In this document: positions 6,410 through 10,502 of the stretch, one piece after another | Numbering within the stretch: position 1 is the first letter of the stretch | Layout of the letters: each line of letters opens with the position of its first letter | From: Clostridia bacterium | GTDB taxonomy: Bacteria; Bacillota; Clostridia; Oscillospirales; CAG-272 | Direction: 5' to 3' | DNA: 10,502 nt | Assembly (NCBI GenBank): GCA_017386965.1 | Contig: JAFOGE010000040.1 | Coordinates: forward strand, 1-10,502 | Program-made: the position numbers and the translations under genes | Notes under the pieces: generated by a model | Seen by the model: the letters and a program-made list of their open reading frames with translations, nothing else | The model's database searches: none | What the model was told of the DNA's origin: nothing

Positions 6410-7582
6410 TCAAAAGCAAAGGCTGTCTGTTGTTTCAAGAAGGATGGCCAACATTTCCTTGCACCGGGCGATTCTTGCAGGGCTAACCGCATCGTCGGGG
6501 CGGCTCGCCGCACGGCGAAGCATGCGTGTATAACCAATGACCATTGCCTTTTTCGCAACGCCTTGGCACACCGCCTCGTCGTCCGTTCCAAGGTACATTT
6601 TGAGAGCAAGCTCCCAAAACCTTCCGGCCGTTTCAACGTCATAGCCAAAGAAGCGCATCACCTCCCGGTGGTCCAGCTCGGAATACCCCACAAACGCATT
6701 GAACATCGAACCAAGCTCAAACACAGGGTGTCCCATACATAGCGTATCCATATCCACAAGCAACGGCTCACCGTTCTGCACCATAATGTTATTGGTATGA
6801 TAATCCCCGTGCAGCAGTGTATTCTGCTTTGGCACTGCCTCAATGAGCGCACGAAGCTTCTTTCCCTGCTCTTTTGGAATATGCAAGGCAACGGCATCCA
6901 CCCAACGCAGAGCAATTTCCTTCATATCGGGAAATTCGCCGTCCTCCGCCTCAATGGCGTGAATGCTTTTCAGCATACCAATATAGTACCCTGCCGCCTC
7001 TGACAGATCCCCCGGGTTGTTGCGAATCAGCTGCGTTACGCTGACCGCATTCAAGAGCTCCGTCACGGTACCGTAGCCATCTCCCACACGAACAATCCCG
7101 TAAGGAATGGCCGTATTGATACCGCGCACGAAGGCGCGTCTTGCATTTTCACGCTCTTGCTGAATCTCGGGAAGAGCGTCCTTTGCAAAATAGACCTTGA
7201 GGATGGTTTCCTTATCGTAACGATAAACGGCACCGTTCGCTCCCTTCGCAAGAAACTCACACCCCTGGACGCTCATCCTCGGATATGCCTTTTCAATCCG
7301 AACCATATCGGTAAATCCGGTCATATCCAAAACCTCATAAACGTCGGGAGCCACGTTCACGATGGCAAGCTCCGGCTCTTCCTTTCGGAGTCTTAAAAGC
7401 AAACGCAGGCCTGCAGAAGAGATGTACTCCAGCAGATCGGCATCCAAAACGGTATGCTTCACGGGGTTGGCGTTTTTGATGTGGAAGATTTTTTCTTCTG
7501 CCTCATCCGCATTGGAAGCATCCATTCTTCCTTCTACGGCGATATACAGGATCTCTTGGTCTATGCGATAGGTAATGTCCAT
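6410..7582 (-). CDS. STAS domain fused to an aminoglycoside-phosphotransferase-like kinase
   Basis: This 390-residue two-domain protein has a STAS anti-sigma-antagonist domain at residues 1-~98, with VEGRMDAS, LEYISSAGLRLLL and VLDMTGFTDMV. Ser56 aligns with the serine phosphorylated in SpoIIAA/RsbV. Residues ~105-390 form an APH/choline-kinase-type domain with a glycine-rich loop GANGAVYRYD (114-123), ATP-binding Lys129 in ILKVYF, the catalytic loop LLHGDYHTNNIMV (Asp260, Asn265) and the metal-binding segment LLVDMDT (Asp277/Asp279). All the usual kinase residues are present, so it should be active on a small molecule or protein. The start ATG at 7580-7582 has GGAG seven bases upstream and lies one base after the HD-protein stop. 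It is the last gene of the operon. The STAS head suggests the kinase is controlled by, or localised through, the partner switch. Confidence 0.85.
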   Translation of the reverse strand: MDITYRIDQEILYIAVEGRMDASNADEAEEKIFHIKNANPVKHTVLDADLLEYISSAGLRLLLRLRKEEPELAIVNVAPDVYEVLDMTGFTDMVRIEKAYPRMSVQGCEFLAKGANGAVYRYDKETILKVYFAKDALPEIQQERENARRAFVRGINTAIPYGIVRVGDGYGTVTELLNAVSVTQLIRNNPGDLSEAAGYYIGMLKSIHAIEAEDGEFPDMKEIALRWVDAVALHIPKEQGKKLRALIEAVPKQNTLLHGDYHTNNIMVQNGEPLLVDMDTLCMGHPVFELGSMFNAFVGYSELDHREVMRFFGYDVETAGRFWELALKMYLGTDDEAVCQGVAKKAMVIGYTRMLRRAASRPDDAVSPARIARCKEMLAILLETTDSLCF

Positions 7583-7583
7583 T

Positions 7584-8150
7584 TTAATTCTCCGTTCCAA
7601 ATACAAGCTCTGTCAGAGCCTTGTATTCACGCCATGCCGCGGTATCGGACAAACGCTCGGTCAATGTCACAATGGAGCGATAATACCAGGCTTGCTCGGA
7701 AGGATTCGTTTGATTGAATCGCTGCCACATCGCATCGCCCTCCACCTGAAAATCCCGATGGATCGCGCGCATATTGGCCAGCTTGTCACCAAGCCACACC
7801 ATCAGCACGGCGATGTCGTCCGTGCTTTTCAGCACGTCGAGAGATTCTTCCTTGCGGATACGCCAGGTGGAGGCAGGAGGCAGGTCTGCCCGCTTGTCTT
7901 CGGTTTCCGCCTCCACCAGCTCCCGCACACGCGCTCCGAATTTTTCTTCAATTTCCCGAAGAGAAACGCCTGCATCCTCAACAACGTCATGCAAGGCCGC
8001 GGCAGCAATCAGGTGCTGATCCTCGGACATGCTCCCTACGATCACGGCCGCCTCCATGGGGTGAAGAATATACGGAGTATCGCTTTTTTTGCGGCGCATC
8101 CCATCGTGCGCCTTTGCCGCAAATCGGATCGCCTCGCTCACAAGCTCCAT
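7584..8150 (-). CDS. Small HD-domain (p)ppGpp hydrolase-like protein (MESH1/RelA-SpoT hydrolase type)
   Basis: This 188-residue single-domain protein resembles the hydrolase half of RelA/SpoT enzymes, which remove the 3'-pyrophosphate of the alarmone (p)ppGpp. Visible motifs in order are AHDGMRR...TPYILHP (His15, His30), AALHDVVEDAG (His54-Asp55, Glu58-Asp59), GDKLANM (Asp122, Asn126) and a late WYYRSIVTLTERL. These match the Mn-binding and nucleotide-pocket elements of the HD_4 group. There is no synthetase, TGS or ACT domain, so it resembles a free-standing small alarmone hydrolase. Activity on another nucleotide is possible. The ATG overlaps the upstream STAS stop as TAATG (8148-8152), so translation is probably coupled; the upstream SD is weak. 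Its place between two STAS genes suggests it is part of, or regulated by, the switch. Confidence 0.8.
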   Translation of the reverse strand: MELVSEAIRFAAKAHDGMRRKKSDTPYILHPMEAAVIVGSMSEDQHLIAAAALHDVVEDAGVSLREIEEKFGARVRELVEAETEDKRADLPPASTWRIRKEESLDVLKSTDDIAVLMVWLGDKLANMRAIHRDFQVEGDAMWQRFNQTNPSEQAWYYRSIVTLTERLSDTAAWREYKALTELVFGTEN

Positions 8151-8440
8151 TATTCAATCACCAGAATATCGGCAAAGCCGGTCATCTCAAAGACCTCCAT
8201 GACCAGCTCGCAAACGTGAATCAGCTTCATGGCGCCCTTCATTTTCTTTTGATTGGTAAGCAACACACGCAGCCCGGCGGAAGAAATATACACCAGCTTC
8301 TCGCAATCCAGGATCAATGCGGTCGCATTCGCACAATTCTCGCAGAGAAGCTTCTCCAATTCGGGAGCAGTGGTGGTGTCCAAGCGACCGTCCAGAGCTA
8401 CGGTCAGGACTCCGTTATTGTTCGTAACATCAACCTTCAT
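8150..8440 (-). CDS. STAS-domain anti-sigma-factor antagonist (RsbV/SpoIIAA type), copy 2
   Basis: This 96-residue single STAS domain begins MKVDVTNNNGVLTVALDGRLDTTTAP. It contains LVYISSAGLRVLL, where Ser54 is the predicted phosphorylation site, and ends VMEVFEMTGFADILVIE. In this family the unphosphorylated form binds an HATPase-type anti-sigma kinase, and phosphorylation by that kinase releases it; a PP2C phosphatase resets it. The preferred ATG at 8438-8440 has AAGGAG six bases upstream; an upstream in-frame TTG at 8458 would overlap the previous gene and lacks an SD. It lies 10 bases after the divergent ATPase-like gene. It is a close paralogue of the STAS gene at 9084-9380, sharing several identical runs, including a 14-residue one near the C-terminus. 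Confidence 0.92.
   Translation of the reverse strand: MKVDVTNNNGVLTVALDGRLDTTTAPELEKLLCENCANATALILDCEKLVYISSAGLRVLLTNQKKMKGAMKLIHVCELVMEVFEMTGFADILVIE
8169..8188. repeat. STAS-gene repeat, second identical 20-mer
   Basis: This is the partner of the 20-mer at 9103-9122, offset by exactly 934 bases, the distance between the two STAS stop codons. Confidence 0.85.
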
Positions 8441-8450
8441 GTTTCTCTCC

Positions 8451-9050
8451 TTATGCAAACGTTTTCACAACGACGATTTCTGCGCGTTTTCCCTTTACGC
8501 CAACGATGACGTCGTCTGCCACAGACGCAATGACGGATTTCTCAAGCTCATCCCATTCCTTGGCCTGCTCCTCCTTCTGTACGAAGCTTCTGTATTCCTG
8601 CATTCTCCAATGGTAAGCATAGTCTACGCCTTCATAATATCCGGCCGACAGTCCCAGCTCCGTTTCTGCAAAGGCGAGAGTTCCCACGCTCTCCTCGTCC
8701 AGGAAGAAATTCTCAATCGCGTTGCGGATTTTACCGACAAGTCCGGCCGCAGCGGCGTTCTTCTTGTTCTTTGCGATTGCGATCAGCTCAGCCTTCTTGC
8801 TGGCATTGAACTCGGGAATTTCGATCGAAACATTGACCTTGCATACGCCGTCCGCGAAATCGATCCAAAGCTCCCCCTCAAAATCGTCAATGACGTTCGG
8901 AAGCATTCCGTCAATCTCCTCGCAAAGCAAGCGAAGCTGCAGAGCCTGCTTGTGGTTAAGACCGTTATATTCCGCTACTCTTTCACTTTCCTTCAGGATC
9001 GCATCCAGATCTCTGACACCGTTTTCGATTTTACATACGTTGGATTTCAT
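8451..9050 (-). CDS. Divergent ATPase-like protein of the partner-switching operon
   Basis: This 199-residue soluble protein has no safely assigned function. Residues ~15-80 (AEYNGLNHKQALQLRLLCEEIDGMLPNVIDDFEGELWIDF...CKVNVSIEI) resemble the first part of a GHKL/RsbW-type ATPase: a helix leading to a paired-glutamate N-box region, then a beta strand. The conserved N-box asparagine followed by H-A-Y is not present in its normal form. Residues ~88-150 are Ala/Lys-rich helix and then an aromatic segment (AGYYEGVDYAYHWRMQEYRSFV). The C-terminus is a strand (ASVADDVIVGVKGKRAEIVVVKTF). No DxGxG box is visible, so ATP binding is doubtful. Flanked by two STAS genes, it could be a binding partner, a pseudo-kinase or an accessory protein. 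The start is well supported by AAGGAG six bases before the ATG. Confidence 0.75.
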   Translation of the reverse strand: MKSNVCKIENGVRDLDAILKESERVAEYNGLNHKQALQLRLLCEEIDGMLPNVIDDFEGELWIDFADGVCKVNVSIEIPEFNASKKAELIAIAKNKKNAAAAGLVGKIRNAIENFFLDEESVGTLAFAETELGLSAGYYEGVDYAYHWRMQEYRSFVQKEEQAKEWDELEKSVIASVADDVIVGVKGKRAEIVVVKTFA

Positions 9051-9083
9051 GTTTTTCTCCTTTTTCGGTTGTTTTTCTTTTTA

Positions 9084-9380
9084 TCAATCAATTGTTAAAA
9101 TGTCGGCAAAGCCGGTCATCTCGAATACTTCCATAACCTCTTCGCAAACATTCGTTACCCTCATAGAGCCGATCCGCTGCATTTTTTTCTGTGCGCTGAG
9201 AAGCACGCGAAGACCTGCACTGGAGATATATTCCAGCTGCTTCAAATCGAGAACCAGGCTCTTCGTATCCTTGATGTCGTTGTTGATCGTGTTATCCAGG
9301 GCGGGAGCGGTGGTGGTGTCGAGTCTTCCTACCAGCTCGATCACTGTTTCTTCTGCATTTCTTTTGATTTCGATCGTCAT
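9084..9380 (-). CDS. STAS-domain anti-sigma-factor antagonist (RsbV/SpoIIAA type), copy 1
   Basis: This 98-residue STAS protein opens MTIEIKRNAEETVIELVGRLDTTTAP. It carries LEYISSAGLRVLL with Ser54 as the predicted phosphoserine and ends VMEVFEMTGFADILTID. It sits 14 bases downstream of the PP2C-HATPase gene, which contains both the kinase that would phosphorylate it and the phosphatase that would reverse this. It is therefore the most likely direct client of that fusion protein. AAGGAG lies 10 bases before the ATG, a slightly long spacing that may reduce translation relative to copy 2. A 33-base AT-rich spacer separates it from the divergent ATPase-like gene. Confidence 0.92.
   Translation of the reverse strand: MTIEIKRNAEETVIELVGRLDTTTAPALDNTINNDIKDTKSLVLDLKQLEYISSAGLRVLLSAQKKMQRIGSMRVTNVCEEVMEVFEMTGFADILTID
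9103..9122. repeat. STAS-gene repeat, one of two identical 20-mers
   Basis: TCGGCAAAGCCGGTCATCTC (plus strand) occurs here and again at 8169-8188, at the same codon positions of the two STAS genes (EMTGFAD). Sequence around it is also similar, for example the GCAAAC that follows in both. This marks the two genes as a duplication. Confidence 0.85.
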
Positions 9381-9394
9381 AACTCTAAATCTCC

Positions 9395-10502
9395 TTAAAT
9401 TTTTTTCATCATAGTCAGAATGTTTTCGCCGTTTTCGTAAGCGTAGGTTACCGTGTCCATCGTTTTCTTCGTAATGAAGATGCCAAGACCGCCGATCTCA
9501 CGCTCCTCGGCCGAGAGCGTAATATCCGGATCCGGCTTTTGCAGCGGATCGAAGGGGATTCCGCGATCGGTCATTCGGAAGGTCATCTCGCGGCTTTCGG
9601 GATCAAATCCGATGCCAAGCGCCATTTCTCCCTCGCCATCTCCGTAGGCATAGTGGGCAACATTGACGAATACCTCCTCGATCGCAACGCAAATCGCCGT
9701 TTGAATTTTCATAGGGCATTCGCAGCTTTCCAGTGTTTGATCCACGAATCCGAGGATATCGGACAGTGCCTCGATCTTTGCAGGAAAGGTTTGATACGTC
9801 ATGTGCGCACCTCCTTGTTTCGGTTTATAATCAAACATCAGCATCGTAATATCGTCGAACTGCGGTGCTTCCCCCACAAATTCATCGATATTGGCTTTCA
9901 GGGCCGGTAAAAACGCAGTTGCTTCGTCCGAAGCGTTTTGGTTCATAAAGGCTAGGAGCCGATCCTCTCCGTAAAGCTTGTTTTCGGTATTCGTTGCCTC
10001 CGGTACGCCGTCGGTGTATAAGAACAACCGATCTCCGGGATAGAGCATCAGCTCACCGGCACGGTAGCGTATACCCTCCATGCCTGCGAGAACGAATCCC
10101 GCACGGGTCTTGAGATACTCAAAATCGCCGTTTGCACGCTTCAACAGAGGAGGATTGTGTCCTGCGTTTGCAAAGTGCAATTTTCCTGTGGTCAAATCCA
10201 AAATTCCCATCCAAGCAGTAACAAACATGCCGGATTCATTGTTTTCGCAAAGCTTCTCGTTGGCTTTTGTGAAAATGTCATTTACTGCCATGCCGCTCTC
10301 GGCAAGGTCCTTGAGAATGGTTTTGGCGGTCATCATAAACATCGCTGCGGGAATTCCCTTGCCCGACACGTCAGCGGCAAGAAACGCGACCGTGGTATCG
10401 TTCAGCTTGTAGAAGTCGTAGAAGTCTCCCCCGACCTCCTTTGCCGCGATCATCTGCGCATATATCTCAAAATCCTCGTTTTCCGGGAAGTTTGTAGGGA
10501 GC
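9395..10502 (-). CDS. SpoIIE/RsbU-type PP2C phosphatase fused to an RsbW-type HATPase kinase (5' end outside window)
   Basis: The frame runs off the window edge. Its first visible residues, LPTNFPENEDFEIYAQ, are the usual lead-in to a SpoIIE domain, so a sensor or membrane region may lie further upstream. Counting from the Met at 10451-10453, the PP2C domain (~1-208) has GGDFYD (Asp10, Asp13), AADVSGKG (Asp28), ANAGHNPP, LYTDGVPEA (Asp148) and FDDITML (Asp200/201), the metal-binding set. After a ten-residue linker, the HATPase domain (~218-352) has the N-box EEVFVNVAHYAY (Glu260, Asn264), DRGIPFDP (Asp296) and GGLGIFITKK (321-330). The phosphatase should dephosphorylate STAS proteins and the kinase should phosphorylate them, so opposing activities sit in one chain. 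It heads the visible operon. The linker encodes a near-perfect ribosome binding site followed by Met218, so a separate kinase product is possible. Confidence 0.9.
   Translation of the reverse strand, partial: LPTNFPENEDFEIYAQMIAAKEVGGDFYDFYKLNDTTVAFLAADVSGKGIPAAMFMMTAKTILKDLAESGMAVNDIFTKANEKLCENNESGMFVTAWMGILDLTTGKLHFANAGHNPPLLKRANGDFEYLKTRAGFVLAGMEGIRYRAGELMLYPGDRLFLYTDGVPEATNTENKLYGEDRLLAFMNQNASDEATAFLPALKANIDEFVGEAPQFDDITMLMFDYKPKQGGAHMTYQTFPAKIEALSDILGFVDQTLESCECPMKIQTAICVAIEEVFVNVAHYAYGDGEGEMALGIGFDPESREMTFRMTDRGIPFDPLQKPDPDITLSAEEREIGGLGIFITKKTMDTVTYAYENGENILTMMKKI
9800..9816 (-). promoter_or_regulatory. Internal ribosome binding site and in-frame start in the PP2C-HATPase linker
   Basis: On the minus strand AAGGAGGTG (9808-9816), then CGCAC, then ATG (9800-9802) lies exactly at the domain boundary, in frame with the fusion. 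It is the strongest Shine-Dalgarno match in the window. Initiation here would make a stand-alone 135-residue RsbW-like kinase beginning MTYQTFPAKIEALSD, which is the size and start expected of a free-standing anti-sigma kinase. Confidence 0.6.

Noticed and set aside
6410..7270. APH-like kinase read as an aminoglycoside resistance gene
   Set aside because: The fold is shared by many small-molecule kinases, and the STAS fusion and operon context point to signalling rather than resistance.
8150..9380. Repeated 20-mers considered as a CRISPR or mobile-element signal
   Set aside because: There are only two copies, 934 bases apart, in the same codon positions of paralogous STAS genes; gene duplication explains them.

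Overview
The window looks like a chromosomal fragment of an uncultured, moderately GC-rich member of the Firmicutes (Clostridia). The grounds are strong AAGGAG-type ribosome binding sites before most genes, RsbV/SpoIIE-style partner-switching proteins, a lipobox lipoprotein and a C-terminally membrane-anchored 5'-nucleotidase. Nothing fixes a genus. Apart from the first ~285 bases, every gene I can support lies on the minus strand, so transcription runs from high to low coordinates.

Region A (10502 to 6410) is a tightly packed six-gene signalling operon. In transcription order it holds a SpoIIE/RsbU-type PP2C phosphatase fused to an RsbW-type HATPase kinase (5' end outside the window), a STAS anti-sigma-factor antagonist, a divergent ATPase-like protein, a second STAS protein, a small HD-type (p)ppGpp-hydrolase-like protein, and a STAS domain fused to an aminoglycoside-phosphotransferase-like kinase. 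Genes overlap or lie 1 to 33 bases apart. This is a complete kinase/phosphatase/STAS partner switch with three STAS domains and no sigma factor in view. The HD hydrolase and the STAS-kinase fusion are therefore candidate outputs. This is the most interesting part of the window.

Region B (6409 to 2441) begins with a 156-base gap carrying overlapping hairpins. It then encodes a flavodoxin-fold NAD(P)H oxidoreductase, a condensation/acetyltransferase-like protein joined to it by an ATGA overlap, and a secreted membrane-anchored 5'-nucleotidase/cyclic phosphodiesterase. It ends at a good rho-independent terminator.

Region C (2440 to ~290) has its own extended -10 promoter. It drives a SASA-family sialate O-acetylesterase-like lipoprotein and a GxDLY/GDSL-type SGNH hydrolase, a plausible pair for removing ester groups from glycans.

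Region D (1 to ~285) is a plus-strand fragment of DNA topoisomerase I. It breaks off exactly where the tail of the hydrolase begins, so two unrelated genes are joined tail to tail and both lose their normal ends. The topoisomerase piece also has different codon preference. This is either a chimeric assembly join or a real rearrangement.
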